A stretch of DNA of 64,000 nucleotides from Promicromonospora sukumoe (GCF_014137995.1 NZ_JACGWV010000001.1:2728001-2792000); one strand, 5' to 3'; counted from the stretch's first letter, positions 41,953 through 50,757 are shown. Numbers and translations are program-made. Notes: a model not told the origin generated them from the letters alone.

Positions 41953-43154
41953 CGCAGGGCCTCGCTCTCACGGTGTACGTCGCCGGGCGCCCCGGGCGCG
42001 CCCGCAGCCGGCCCCGCCAGCGCCTCGGCCCGGACCCGCTCGGTGTACGCGGCGAGGTCCTCGGCCAGCAGCCGCCGGGACCGGCGGCGCCACACCACGA
42101 CCGCCCAGACACCCCCGGCCACGAGCAGCACGATCGCGGCGGTCGGCCACGGCACGGCCCAGGCCTGCGCCGACGCGCGCGCCGGGGCGGGCAGCACGTC
42201 GTCGGGCCCCGAGCCGGTGCGCTCGACGGCGACGGGCGTCACGGTGACGTCGGCGAAGAGGAGCAGCGCGGGCACCACCCCGGGCACCTCGGCGACGACG
42301 TGCGCCGTGCCGCCGGGCACCAGGTTCCGCACCGGCTCGACGTCGACCGCGCCGAGGTCGATGCCGAACGGCCCGCTCACCCGGACCTCGGGCTCGCCGG
42401 AGATGCGCGTGTTGCCGGTGTTGGTCAGGTCGAACCCGGCGGTCGCGGTGCCGGCCCCGAAGGGGTTGGCCACGCCGTCGAACCCGGCGACCGTCCCGGT
42501 CACGGTGAGCTCGGGCTGCACCGGCCCGTCGACGCGCAGGTAGATCCGCGTGCCGACGCGCTGCTCCACCTGCACGGCCGAGCCGTCGCCGTCCGCCGCG
42601 CGCGAGCGGAAGGAGGCGACGATGCCGGCGGCGTGGTCGCCGGGCGTCGCGTCGTGCGGCACCGTGATGGTGAAGGGCACGTCGGCGCGGGCGCCGGGCT
42701 CCAGCTCGACGACGGCGCCGACACCGGCCGCGCAGGTCGCCTCGGCGTCGTCCCCCGAGTCGGGGCAGACGGCGGGGCCGGAGTCCACCGCGGTCCAGGA
42801 CCCGAGGCCGGTCGAGGCCTGGTCGGCGGCGACCAGCGTGAACGCGCCGGTCCGGTAGTCCGTGGTCGCGTCCGAGGCGTAGACCCGGAAGGTCGCCGGG
42901 CGGTCCGAGAAGTTGGACACCGACACCCAGTCGCTCACGGTCGTGCCGGGCTCGACGTCGTAGGTGAGCTCGGTGCGCCCGTCCGGCCCCTCCGGGCCGG
43001 CGGGCTGGACGCTCCACGTCACCTCGCGGTCGTCGACGGCGAGGACCGGCACCGCGGGCACCGGCACCGCGTGCGCGGACGCGACCGGGCCGGCGAGGGC
43101 GGCGAGCACCCCGGCGGCGAGCACGCCGCGCGCGAGAGGTCTTGGGACGGTCAT
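41949..43154 (-). CDS. DUF916/WxLIP-like surface membrane protein
   Basis: A 401-residue exported protein: signal peptide 1-28, then VTWSVQPAGPEGPDGRTELTYDVEPGTTVSDWVSVSNFSD in pieces typical of the DUF916 (WxL-interacting, peptidoglycan-binding) domain. A second immunoglobulin-like domain follows (about 200-320, GFDLTNTGNTRISGEP). A single transmembrane helix (about 340-360) and a basic cytoplasmic tail end the protein. In Firmicutes DUF916 proteins tie WxL surface proteins to the wall. A WxL-like protein is encoded nearby. A PHO box lies about 165-185 bases upstream. Confidence 0.78.
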   Translation of the reverse strand: MTVPRPLARGVLAAGVLAALAGPVASAHAVPVPAVPVLAVDDREVTWSVQPAGPEGPDGRTELTYDVEPGTTVSDWVSVSNFSDRPATFRVYASDATTDYRTGAFTLVAADQASTGLGSWTAVDSGPAVCPDSGDDAEATCAAGVGAVVELEPGARADVPFTITVPHDATPGDHAAGIVASFRSRAADGDGSAVQVEQRVGTRIYLRVDGPVQPELTVTGTVAGFDGVANPFGAGTATAGFDLTNTGNTRISGEPEVRVSGPFGIDLGAVDVEPVRNLVPGGTAHVVAEVPGVVPALLLFADVTVTPVAVERTGSGPDDVLPAPARASAQAWAVPWPTAAIVLLVAGGVWAVVVWRRRSRRLLAEDLAAYTERVRAEALAGPAAGAPGAPGDVHRESEALR

Positions 43155-43316
43155 CGTGAGGTTCTCCAGACCCGGTCGCGGCCCCTGCCGGACCGCGGGA
43201 TGCATGCCGGCGCCGCTGCTCCGCGCGGTGCCGGTCCCGACACCCGAATCATCGTGACGGGCGCTCGGGTCGGGCAAACATCGGGGAGGCGGAGAGCACG
43301 TTGCGGCCCGGCGACG

Positions 43317-43338
43317 CCGAGGTGGACACCAGGTAGAC
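43317..43338 (-). promoter_or_regulatory. PHO box upstream of DUF916-like gene
   Basis: Minus-strand 11-mers GTCTACCTGGT and GTCCACCTCGG are adjacent direct repeats matching the GTYCAYC-type PhoP box. A weaker third unit lies one turn further downstream. Confidence 0.65.
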
Positions 43339-43444
43339 GCCGCTCCCCCGGCCGCAGATTCAGCGCTCTGACCTGCGGTTTTACGGGGAACGGCGGCCCG
43401 TCGCCGGGCGGCTCGTCGCAGGTGTCGGGCAGCAGGCCCGCCCA

Positions 43445-43463
43445 AGAACCACCCAAAGGGAGG
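43445..43463. repeat. conserved upstream element copy 1
   Basis: ACCACCCAAAGGGAGGGG (plus-strand view) is nearly identical to elements at about 50760 and 55376. Each is 115-140 bases beyond a PHO box, upstream of a minus-strand surface or transport gene. Function unknown. Confidence 0.6.
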
Positions 43464-43477
43464 GGCGCTCGACCGGA

Positions 43478-43801
43478 TCACGGCGTCGATTCGGTCAGGC
43501 GGTACAAGCGACCGGCCAGCGCATCAAGCTCGGCGTTCGCCCGGCGATCCTCGTCAGCGGACCCGGCCCTGAGATAGATGTCCATCAGCCCTCCCATACC
43601 CAGCACGATCCGATGCAGGTCGCGGACCGCGGACAGGCGGTCGTGCTCGGAGCCGTGCCGAAGCACGCTCGCCCGCTGCTCGAGCCAGGCCGCACCGGAA
43701 GCGTTCCCGTGCCGTCCGAGGAGGTCCACGAGCGAGGTGACGACGTCGATGATCTCGGGCACGTGGGCCGACGCATCGCCCGAAGGCCCAGGTGCGTCCA
43801 T
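43478..43801 (-). CDS. small uncharacterised protein (DUF6966-like)
   Basis: A 107-residue soluble, helical protein. IDVVTSLVDLLGRHG, AAWLEQRA, GMGGLMDIYL and ELDALAGRLYRLTES resemble a family of small proteins I recall as DUF6966, with a conserved glycine-rich GMG turn. No function is known. It is the only non-secreted, non-transport protein inside the pst surface locus and might be a late insertion. It is flanked upstream by very strong hairpins and downstream by the DUF916 promoter region. Confidence 0.6.
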   Translation of the reverse strand: MDAPGPSGDASAHVPEIIDVVTSLVDLLGRHGNASGAAWLEQRASVLRHGSEHDRLSAVRDLHRIVLGMGGLMDIYLRAGSADEDRRANAELDALAGRLYRLTESTP

Positions 43802-43831
43802 CGCGGGATCTGCTCTCTCTTGTCGGAGTGC

Positions 43832-43849
43832 CCGGCCCTTCGGGGCCGG
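43832..43849. terminator. TTCG-loop hairpin
   Basis: CCGGCCC-TTCG-GGGCCGG is a perfect seven-base-pair hairpin, about 30 bases before the small DUF6966-like gene. With the larger hairpin next to it, it forms a double terminator or leader structure. Confidence 0.6.
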
Positions 43850-43861
43850 ACGGCGGAGGCC

Positions 43862-43908
43862 CGCCCCGTGGTCCCGGCCCGCTGGGTGCGGGCCGGGACC
43901 ACGGGGCG
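43862..43908 (-). terminator. very strong terminator after Ig-domain gene
   Basis: A perfect 21-base-pair stem (arms 43862-43882 and 43888-43908) with a five-base loop, about 20 bases past the stop of the 287-aa secreted protein gene. Confidence 0.85.
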
Positions 43909-43928
43909 AGCCGTTCGAGGTGAGACCG

Positions 43929-44792
43929 TCAGCAGCTCACGCGGACCTTGTTCGACGTGGAGGCCGCGTGCTGGGCGTCGCCCGTGTACTGCGCGCGGAA
44001 GGTGTACGACTTCCACGGCTTGAGGCCGGTCACCCGGACGGACGCGACGCCGTCGGACACCGTGCCGGTGCCGACGACCTTGCCCGTGGCGACGTCGGTG
44101 AACTTGACGGCGCCCGTGGCCGAGGCCGGGCCGACCTCGGCGGTCAGCGTGGCCGAGGTGCCGCGGACCTTGGCCGCCAGGGTGGTGGTCGTGGCCTCCT
44201 TCACGTGCTCCCAGGTGCCCGTGTTGGTCGCGTCGTTCCAGGCCAGGCGGACGTCGACCGAGAAGTACCGCGAGGCCCCCACGCCGTCACCGGCGGGCGG
44301 GAACGTGTCGCCCGGCACGTCGCCCGGGTCGCAGGTGATGACGTAGGTGGCGACGCCGCTGTGCCCGTCGAACTGGGCGGCGGGGAAGCCGAAGGCCGCC
44401 CAGCGGGACGCCGAGGTGCCGGTCCGCAGGATCGGGGCCCCGTCGAGGCCGGAGCCCTCGATCGTGGAGTCGGCCAGCTTGACCAGGGCGGGCAGGCCGG
44501 TGTTGGTGCCGGACACGGCCGTCGGCCAGGTGCCGTCCGGCCAGACGAAGAGCACGCGGGACGAGCCGCGGTACCCCTCGGGGCACCCCGCCTCGGTCGC
44601 GAGGGACTGGGGGCCGCCGGCGGCGGAGATCTCGCCGGCGGTCGTGTCGAGGGTGATACCACCCAGGCGGTTGTCGGGGTCGAGCACCGGGTGCACGGCC
44701 TGTGCGGCGGGGGCGGCCACGGCGGCCCCGAGGACGAGGGTCAGCGCGGCCGCGAGGCCCGCGGCCACGCGGCTGACGGTGGAGCGAGACAT
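43929..44792 (-). CDS. secreted protein with Ig-like domain (short paralogue)
   Basis: A 287-residue exported protein; the signal peptide (1-34) ends in APAAQAVHP. The N-terminal domain (about 35-190) is closely similar to that of the 458-aa neighbour: LDPDNRLGGITLDTTAGEIS, GCPEGYRGSSRVLFVWPDGTW, GSGLDGAPI, GVATYVITCDPG and YFSVDVRLAWND. It is followed by one bacterial Ig-like domain (TGAVKFTDVATGKVVGTGTV, YTFRAQYTGDAQHAAST). It lacks the WxL-like C-terminus and any anchor, so it is a truncated or specialised paralogue, probably held by interaction with the DUF916 protein. Confidence 0.75.
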   Translation of the reverse strand: MSRSTVSRVAAGLAAALTLVLGAAVAAPAAQAVHPVLDPDNRLGGITLDTTAGEISAAGGPQSLATEAGCPEGYRGSSRVLFVWPDGTWPTAVSGTNTGLPALVKLADSTIEGSGLDGAPILRTGTSASRWAAFGFPAAQFDGHSGVATYVITCDPGDVPGDTFPPAGDGVGASRYFSVDVRLAWNDATNTGTWEHVKEATTTTLAAKVRGTSATLTAEVGPASATGAVKFTDVATGKVVGTGTVSDGVASVRVTGLKPWKSYTFRAQYTGDAQHAASTSNKVRVSC

Positions 44793-44946
44793 GAATCCTG
44801 CCTTTGTCGTAGAATTCACCCCAAAGGTCACAGCGACCTGTGCCCTGACGGGCACCGCCCCTCACCCGGGTCGCACCCCGGGTGAGGGGCATCCTCGTGC
44901 GGGCGGGGACGGTACCCGCACGGGAATCCTTGGGCCCGCGGCCCGG
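44793..44946 (-). other. structured intergenic module, copy 1
   Basis: In minus-strand order it folds into four hairpins: CGTGCGGG/CCCGCACG (44896-44922), a perfect 14-base-pair stem (44857-44890), GTGCCC-GTCA-GGGCAC (44840-44855) and AGGTC/GACCT (44825-44839). TTTGGGG follows, then the downstream ATG. The first two probably terminate the upstream gene. The last two form the leader of the downstream gene. The same order recurs at 47663-47841. Confidence 0.7.
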
Positions 44947-46323
44947 TCAGATGAGGGTCAGCGTGAGGGTCGCGGCGTAGTTACCGGCGGGCGTGCTGGC
45001 AGGTGCCCGGAGCGTGACCCCCGCGCCGACGCGCGTCTCGGTCTGCGCCACGCCCGCGGGCGCCTGGGCGAGCGGCTTGTCGGACGAGAGCCCGCCGCCC
45101 GTGCCCGGCGCGACGTCGGCGCCCGCCGTGCCCGCGTTGCCGGTCCCGACCAGCTCCGGCTCCCAGCCGAGCGCCGACCCGGCGATGATGGCGTCGCCGG
45201 GGCCGTCGAAGTCGGACGTGCGGCCGTTGAGCGTCCACTGCTCGCGCTCGGACCGGGTGTCGGTGACCCGCACCTCGGACAGCGTGCCGGTGGCGACGAA
45301 CTCCTCGCCCTCCAGCGCGGCGTCGGCCAGGGCGACACCGCCCGGCGTGACCGTGAACCGCAGCCCCTGAGCCGACGCCGGGATGGTCACCGTGACCTCC
45401 GTGTCCTGCGGCGGGACGGGCTCGCCGACCGTCGTCACCACGGCGTCGTTCGACGTCGAGGCGTCGTGCAGGGCGTCGCCCGCGTACTGCGCGCGGAACG
45501 TGTACCTGGTGTCGGCCTCCAGGTCGGAGACGTTCACCCACGCCGTGCCGTCCTCCAGCGTGTCCGTGCCCACGGTCGCGCCCGTGCCCACGTCCGTGAA
45601 GGTCACCTCGCCGGTCGCGGCACCGGGGGCGACGGCGGCGGTGAGCCGCACCGAGCCGTCGTTACCGGCGGTCGGGGTCAGCGTCGTGGTGGTGTCCACC
45701 TTCTCGACGGGGCCGTCGGGGACGACTTCCCAGGTACCGACGTTGGTCTGGTCGTCCCAGATGATCCGCACGTCGGTGGAGAAGTACTTCGCGTCGCCGA
45801 CGCCCTCGGCGGCGGGCGGGAGGCTGCCGTCAGGAGCCTGTCCCGGGTAGCAGGTGATCACGTACGACGCGACGCCGCTGCGCCGGTCGAAGTTGTTGCC
45901 GACGAAGCCGGCCCCGTTCCACCGGGACGCGAACCGGCCCTCGGCCTCGTTCGGTGCCGCGTTCCGGCGATCGATCGGTGCGCCGTCGAGGCCGCTCCCG
46001 GCGACCGCCTCGATGTAGGCGTACGCCGGGGACTGCGACGCGTTCGTAGTCGTCCAGGTGCCGTCCGACCAGACGAACAGCACGCGCGACGATCCACGGA
46101 ACCCCGCAGGGCAGCCGCTCTCGGTGGTCAGGCGCTGCGGGCCGCCCAGCCAGGTGATCTCGCCCTGGCTCACGTCGAAGGTGATGGACCCGAGGCGGTC
46201 GGCCGGGTCCAGGCCCGGGGCCAGTGCCTCGGCGGTCGTGGCCGTCAGGCCGGACAGGACCACCGCGACGGCGGTGGCCAGGGCTGTGCCCGCGCGGCGG
46301 GCCGTGTTCTCTCGCATCGTCAT
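44947..46323 (-). CDS. secreted Ig-domain protein with WxL-like C-terminal domain
   Basis: A 458-residue exported protein; ATGs at 46323 and 46317 are both possible starts. After the signal peptide comes the same N-terminal domain as in the downstream paralogue (LDPADRLGSITFDVSQGEI, GSSRVLFVWSDGTW, GVASYVITCYPG). An Ig-like domain follows (TGEVTFTDVGTGATVGTDTL). The C-terminal domain (about 315-458) resembles Firmicutes WxL domains: VRVTDTRSEREQWTLNG, a Gly-rich middle, and the ending PAGNYAATLTLTLI. WxL domains bind peptidoglycan non-covalently and partner with DUF916 proteins, one of which is encoded 1.8 kb away. Confidence 0.75.
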   Translation of the reverse strand: MTMRENTARRAGTALATAVAVVLSGLTATTAEALAPGLDPADRLGSITFDVSQGEITWLGGPQRLTTESGCPAGFRGSSRVLFVWSDGTWTTTNASQSPAYAYIEAVAGSGLDGAPIDRRNAAPNEAEGRFASRWNGAGFVGNNFDRRSGVASYVITCYPGQAPDGSLPPAAEGVGDAKYFSTDVRIIWDDQTNVGTWEVVPDGPVEKVDTTTTLTPTAGNDGSVRLTAAVAPGAATGEVTFTDVGTGATVGTDTLEDGTAWVNVSDLEADTRYTFRAQYAGDALHDASTSNDAVVTTVGEPVPPQDTEVTVTIPASAQGLRFTVTPGGVALADAALEGEEFVATGTLSEVRVTDTRSEREQWTLNGRTSDFDGPGDAIIAGSALGWEPELVGTGNAGTAGADVAPGTGGGLSSDKPLAQAPAGVAQTETRVGAGVTLRAPASTPAGNYAATLTLTLI

Positions 46324-46371
46324 TCCTTGTCGTCAGTCGGGCTGGCTGGTCCGGTGCGCACGGCGACCGGG

Positions 46372-46408
46372 GCGTCGCCCCGACGAGGCCGGCTCGTCGG
46401 GGCGACGC
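46372..46408 (-). terminator. strong terminator after 395-aa PstS-like gene
   Basis: A perfect 16-base-pair stem (46372-46387 with 46393-46408) and a five-base loop, about 65 bases past the stop codon. Confidence 0.8.
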
Positions 46409-46474
46409 GTGGAACGGTCGGGTCCGTCCGCACGACGGCGGGCAGACCCGGTCAGCCGGAGCTGACGAGTTCCG

Positions 46475-47662
46475 TCAGTTGCTGCGGAGGGACGTGGTGT
46501 CGCCGGCGCGGTACGTCACGCCGTTGATCGGGACGCCGTTGACGCCGGTCTCGCGGTTGATGAGCGAACCGAAGCCGAAGTCCTCGATCGTGAAGCTGTC
46601 CTCGTCGGAGACCGCCGAGTAGACGGCGCCGCCGGCACCGACGAACGCGGACGCGAGGTTCGCGTTCGTGGAGATCTCGGCGAACTGCACCACGGTGAAC
46701 ACCGGGCGGGCGATCGGGAACGCGGTGTTCAGCGTCCCGTCCGTGTTGACCGGCTCGACGGCGGAGCCGCCGCTGGTGACGGCGTGCAGCACCGCACCGT
46801 GGCGGCGGTCCTGCACGTCCACGCCGTAGAGGGTCGTCAGGGCGTCGGCGTTGCCCTGCGCCACGTGCTGCGCGATCGAGAACGGCACGATGGAGCCGGG
46901 CACGGCCGCGAGAGCGGCGCCGTCGTGCTCCTGGACGGAGCCGCCGGTGTAGGTCCACGCCACGGCCGAGCCGAGCGTGGTCTCGCTGAGACCGAGCTGA
47001 CCGATGAAGAACGAGCGCGTGCCCGAGCCGGTCTGCGGGAGGAACGGCACGATGTCCGCGTTCGTGTTGCTCTGCAGGCCGATCGTGTAGGTCTGGCCGT
47101 TGCTGAGCGCCACGTTCTGGCCGTTCGACGCGCTGTAGATCGCCGTCAGGTCGGCCTTGGTCAGGCCGTCGGGCACACCGGCGGTGGCCGAGGCGTAGGT
47201 GACGGCGTCCACGGCGAGCGGGATGTACGAGTAGGCCCCGTTGGCCGCGGGCGTCGAGGGGGCGCTGGAGGAACGGGCGAACGTGATGTCGCTCGGGCTC
47301 AGCGTGACACCCTGCCACTGACCGCTCGTCTTGGCCGCCTTGAGCGCGTTGACGCCGTTGCCGGAACCGTTCGGCCGGACGAAGGTCGCCCCACCGGTGC
47401 GGGTCTGGATCGTCGCGGAACCCGTCGCGTCCCACGAGCCGAGAACGAGCTGGCCACCGTTGGTGACCACGGCCGCGAGGCCGTTGTTCAGGTCCTGGGT
47501 CGTGTCGGAACCGACACCGTCGACCGGACGCGCCCGGTCGATCTGGCCGGTGGCGGGGTTGATCGGGTCAGCCGAGGCGCCGAGCGCCCCGCCCAGGAGA
47601 AGCGCAGCGGTCGCCGCGCCGGCGAGCAGCGCACGGGCCCCTCGCAGGTGGTGCATGGACAT
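46475..47662 (-). CDS. PstS-like secreted substrate-binding protein (short)
   Basis: A 395-residue exported protein. I chose the ATG at 47662 (MSMHHLRGARALL) because GAAAGG sits six bases upstream; another ATG is at 47677. PstS features are clear: VDGVGSDTTQDL, SGNGVNALKA, ITFARSSSAPS, PLAVDAVTYA, LTKADLTAIYSASNG and PQTGSGTRSFF (phosphate-loop region). There is no lipobox and no C-terminal anchor, so the protein is released or held by others. It ends with AGDTTSLRSN. It is one of three PstS-type proteins in the locus and may bind phosphate or a phosphorylated wall polymer. Confidence 0.8.
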   Translation of the reverse strand: MSMHHLRGARALLAGAATAALLLGGALGASADPINPATGQIDRARPVDGVGSDTTQDLNNGLAAVVTNGGQLVLGSWDATGSATIQTRTGGATFVRPNGSGNGVNALKAAKTSGQWQGVTLSPSDITFARSSSAPSTPAANGAYSYIPLAVDAVTYASATAGVPDGLTKADLTAIYSASNGQNVALSNGQTYTIGLQSNTNADIVPFLPQTGSGTRSFFIGQLGLSETTLGSAVAWTYTGGSVQEHDGAALAAVPGSIVPFSIAQHVAQGNADALTTLYGVDVQDRRHGAVLHAVTSGGSAVEPVNTDGTLNTAFPIARPVFTVVQFAEISTNANLASAFVGAGGAVYSAVSDEDSFTIEDFGFGSLINRETGVNGVPINGVTYRAGDTTSLRSN

Positions 47663-47841
47663 GGCATGCCTTTCCATCTAGGGTCTCCCCCCAAAGGTCG
47701 CGTGCGACCGTGTGTCCTTGCGGACACGGCCCCTCACCCTGGTTTTCGCGCCCCGGGTGGGGGGCCTTCCACGTGCGGGCGGGGGTGGTGCCCGCACGGA
47801 AACCTGTGTGGAGTTGTGCTCGCCGTCGAGCGGTCCGGGGA
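47663..47841 (-). other. structured intergenic module, copy 2
   Basis: The same hairpin order as the module at 44793-44946: CGTGCGGGC/GCCCGCACG (47772-47798), a 12-pair stem with one mismatch (47728-47766), GTGTCC-GCAA-GGACAC (47712-47727) and GGTCGC/GCGACC (47696-47709), then TTTGGGG before the downstream start. Loop and stem bases differ while pairing is kept, which suggests selected RNA structure. Confidence 0.7.
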
Positions 47842-50532
47842 TCAGCCCGTCAGCTCGCGGCGGCGCATGAGGAACGGCGCGCCGACCATGCCGGCCAGCC
47901 CCGCCACGAGGGTGCCGCCCAGCGCCACCGACGCCGACAGCGGCGCCGTGTCCTCGGTCGCGGCGGCCTCGTTCCGGGTCGTGGAGCCGTCGCCCGGCCC
48001 GGCGCTCGCTCCGGGGTCGGACGACGGTCCGCCGTCCGCGGGGTCGTCGCCGTCGACGGGGACCGGCACGGTGGCGCCGGTGTCGTCCGGGTCGCCGGTC
48101 CCGCCGTCGTCGTCCGGGCCGCCGGGCCCGCCGGCCGGGTCGTCGCCGCCCGGGGGCGCGTCGTCCTCCTCCGGCGGGTTGCGCAGCAGGTCGGCGAGCG
48201 CGTGCGCGCGGTCGACCTGGTCCGCGGTGAGCGGCACGTAGCCCTCGGGCAGCCCGCCCCGCGCGCCGGTGTGCACGTTCCCGTCGCCCGCGGCGTGGTC
48301 GAGCAGTCCGGCGTAGTCGGTCCGCGCGTCGGCGGTGAGGGTCTCCGACCCCAGGTTCACGACGCCGTACAGCGTGGTGGACAGCGGGTACGCGCCGGCC
48401 GGCAGCGCGCCGGGGTCGTTCACCGCGACGCCCGTGCGCCGGTCGACCCGCTGGGCCTTGACCGCCGCCGCGACCGTCGTGTCGTCGTAGGCGACGAACT
48501 CGCGGGCGGACTCCACGCTGCCGGCGTCGGTGACCTCGGGAAGCGGCAGCGCCAGCCGGGCGGTGTTCAGGCCGTACAGCTCCGCGGCGGGGGCCGTCAC
48601 CGGGCCCAGCGCCAGGCGGCCCAGCGTGCTCCCGGCCAGGTCCGGCGCGCCGACCGACCAGACACCGGTGGTGCCCACCCCGACGAACACGTTGGGGTCC
48701 CAGGAGAAGGTCAGCCGGCGGTCCGACCGGAGCACCCGCGCGGCGTTCGTGTCGAAGGAGCCCGAGTACGGGGAGTAGGCCGTCGAGTCGAGCTGGAGGC
48801 CGCGGTTCTCGGCGTCCGCCACGCTCTTGCTCGGCGCCACCGAGCGGTCCGCCTTGGGGAACGTGTCCAGCGGCGCGCCCAGCAGGTCGGTGCCGCCGCC
48901 GGCCGCGTCGGGGTGGTCCGGCGGCAGGTAGTAGCGGTTCACGGTGTTGTCCCAGGGGTCCGGGGTCCCGCGCAGGAACTCGACGGCGTCGGCGTCGGCC
49001 AGCACGTACTCCCACAGCAGCCGGATGGCGTCGTCGCCCTGCGGCCCGACCACCAGCCAGACGGCGCGGCCGCTGACGGGGTGGAGCTCGGGGTTGCCGA
49101 GCGCCTGCCACTCCTCGTCGTCGGCGATCGTGTCGCTGCCGAGGAACTCGTACGACTCGCCGACGATCGACGACCCCCACGCACCCGCGACCTGCGGCAC
49201 GTCATAGCGGAACGACTGGGTGAGCAGCTTCGCGACCAGGCGCGGCGTCAGCCGGACGTCGGTGTACACCGGTCCGGCGGAGTTCTCCGCGATGTTCCGG
49301 GGGCCGTCCGCGACGAACCCGATCGCGACCGACGTGTTGGCCAGGGGCGCGTACCGCAGGTCCGCGTCGTCCAGCAGCTCCGGGTCGGCGGGGCCGATCG
49401 TGTCCGGGGTCAGCGGCTCCGACACGGCGGCCAGGTCGGCCTGACCCGTGAGGAGCTGGGAGCGCGCCAGGTCACCGGAGTTCGTGGTCAGGCTGAACGT
49501 CGCGCCGTCGTCCCCCGCGCACAGCGCCGGCTGCCACGACGACGACGCCTCGGCGAACAGCTCGCTGCCCACGACGCGCCGCTCGGCGGAGCCGGGCGGG
49601 CAGGACTGGTACGGGTTGTCGAAGTCCAGGGGCACGACCACCCGGTTGGCCCAGAAGGTGCAGCGCGCGGCGACCGGCGAACCCTTCTGCTCGAACGAGA
49701 CCTCGCCGAACGCGCCCGGCGAGAGCACGTCCATGCAGGGCGTGCCGTCGGCGAGCGAGCCCGAGTGCGTGCCGCGCGGCACCACCACGAGCCAGCAGCG
49801 CTCGCCGGCCGCCTCCGGGTCGCCGCACCCGAGGTAGGGCTGCGCGGCGCTGGTCTGCACGACGAAGCTGGCCTTCGCGGTCCCGTCCGCCGCGACGGGC
49901 ACGATCGGCAGCTCGTTCGACGTCGACGCCACGTAGAAGGCGCCGACCCCCGCGTTCGCGCCCGCGCCGTCCGGCGGCACCACCGGGGCGCTGACGTCGC
50001 CGCCGACGCTGCGGAACACCGTGCCGTCCCGGCCCGCCGTCCAGCTCGTGACCTGCCCGAGCAGCTCGGACGCCTTGGACGTGCTCCCGCCGACGTCGTT
50101 GGCGGAGTAGCCGCCCCACTGGCACGTCTCCGCGAAGTCCGCGGCGTTCGGGTCCGCGCCCCAGCACTGCATCACCTGCAGGAAGTTGTTGGCCCCGTTC
50201 GGCTGCCCGCGCAGCACGGTGGGGCTCATCCCGGACGCGGTGACCGTCACGGCCTGGTCGGTCAGGTGCTCGGTCTGCGACACCGTGACCTCGAGGTTCT
50301 TGAAGTCCGCCCAGTGCCCGGACCCGTCGGCGTCGTCGGCCAGGCCCGAGCGGTCGGGCTGGAACCGCTGCAGGTCACCGTTGCCGCCGGCCCACCGCAC
50401 CGTCACGGCCGAGTCGGTCCCCTCGCCCGCCGCGCGGGCGCCCGACGGCGCGTACAGCGCCACGAGCCCGCCGGCCGAGGCCAGCGCGACGACCGCGCCG
50501 AGTGCGCTGATCGTGCGGCTGCGGAGCTTCAT
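47842..50532 (-). CDS. large PstS-like surface-anchored protein
   Basis: An 896-residue exported protein with signal peptide 1-34. The middle has PstS-like features: DLAAVSEPLTP, LTPRLVAKLLTQSFR, GSDTIADDEEWQALGNPELHPVSGRAVW (split), DRRLTFSWDP and PAGAYPLSTTLYGVVNLG. The protein is more than twice the size of PstS, with an added Cys-containing N-terminal region (CWGADPNAADFAETCQWGGYS, about residues 115-135). A Gly/Pro/Asp linker (about 790-850) leads to a C-terminal transmembrane helix and a basic MRRRELTG tail. It is likely a membrane-tethered binding protein reaching through the wall. PHO-box repeats precede it. Confidence 0.75.
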   Translation of the reverse strand: MKLRSRTISALGAVVALASAGGLVALYAPSGARAAGEGTDSAVTVRWAGGNGDLQRFQPDRSGLADDADGSGHWADFKNLEVTVSQTEHLTDQAVTVTASGMSPTVLRGQPNGANNFLQVMQCWGADPNAADFAETCQWGGYSANDVGGSTSKASELLGQVTSWTAGRDGTVFRSVGGDVSAPVVPPDGAGANAGVGAFYVASTSNELPIVPVAADGTAKASFVVQTSAAQPYLGCGDPEAAGERCWLVVVPRGTHSGSLADGTPCMDVLSPGAFGEVSFEQKGSPVAARCTFWANRVVVPLDFDNPYQSCPPGSAERRVVGSELFAEASSSWQPALCAGDDGATFSLTTNSGDLARSQLLTGQADLAAVSEPLTPDTIGPADPELLDDADLRYAPLANTSVAIGFVADGPRNIAENSAGPVYTDVRLTPRLVAKLLTQSFRYDVPQVAGAWGSSIVGESYEFLGSDTIADDEEWQALGNPELHPVSGRAVWLVVGPQGDDAIRLLWEYVLADADAVEFLRGTPDPWDNTVNRYYLPPDHPDAAGGGTDLLGAPLDTFPKADRSVAPSKSVADAENRGLQLDSTAYSPYSGSFDTNAARVLRSDRRLTFSWDPNVFVGVGTTGVWSVGAPDLAGSTLGRLALGPVTAPAAELYGLNTARLALPLPEVTDAGSVESAREFVAYDDTTVAAAVKAQRVDRRTGVAVNDPGALPAGAYPLSTTLYGVVNLGSETLTADARTDYAGLLDHAAGDGNVHTGARGGLPEGYVPLTADQVDRAHALADLLRNPPEEDDAPPGGDDPAGGPGGPDDDGGTGDPDDTGATVPVPVDGDDPADGGPSSDPGASAGPGDGSTTRNEAAATEDTAPLSASVALGGTLVAGLAGMVGAPFLMRRRELTG

Positions 50533-50593
50533 CGAGGTTCTCCGTTCGACTCGTGCCCTGACGCCGGAATCATTGCGGGGACGCCGCGGGAAA

Positions 50594-50626
50594 GGCAACC
50601 GGCGAAACGGTGGACGGCCCGTGGAG
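50594..50626 (-). promoter_or_regulatory. PHO-type repeats upstream of large PstS-like gene
   Basis: Minus-strand 11-mers CTCCACGGGCC, GTCCACCGTTT and CGCCGGTTGCC are in register. The central one is a good GTYCAYC unit and the flanks are weaker. Position (62-94 bases upstream of the ATG) suits a PhoP-dependent promoter. Confidence 0.5.
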
Positions 50627-50757
50627 AAAGGCCGACACCGCGGCGGACGGAAGATGAACGACACGTTTCAGGGGCACCGGGACCGGTGCGGCAACTGGTC
50701 TTTTCCCGCGGACCCGGGCCGCGGCGACACGCCGGGCCCCCGGAGCATCCGCCCTGC

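Larger units (their letters stand above)
43155..43477 (-). other. promoter region of DUF916-like operon
   Basis: 323 bases with no gene. It contains the conserved CCACCC-AAAGG element near 43445-43463, a PHO box at 43317-43338, and a segment near 43250-43285 (TGTTTGCCCG and CGCCCGTCACGATGAT, minus strand) that closely resembles the region upstream of pstC. Confidence 0.65.

Noticed and set aside
44840..44855. Known riboswitch class (c-di-GMP, c-di-AMP or cobalamin) in the leader hairpins
   Set aside because: I could not find the conserved core bases of those classes, so only a generic structured leader is claimed.
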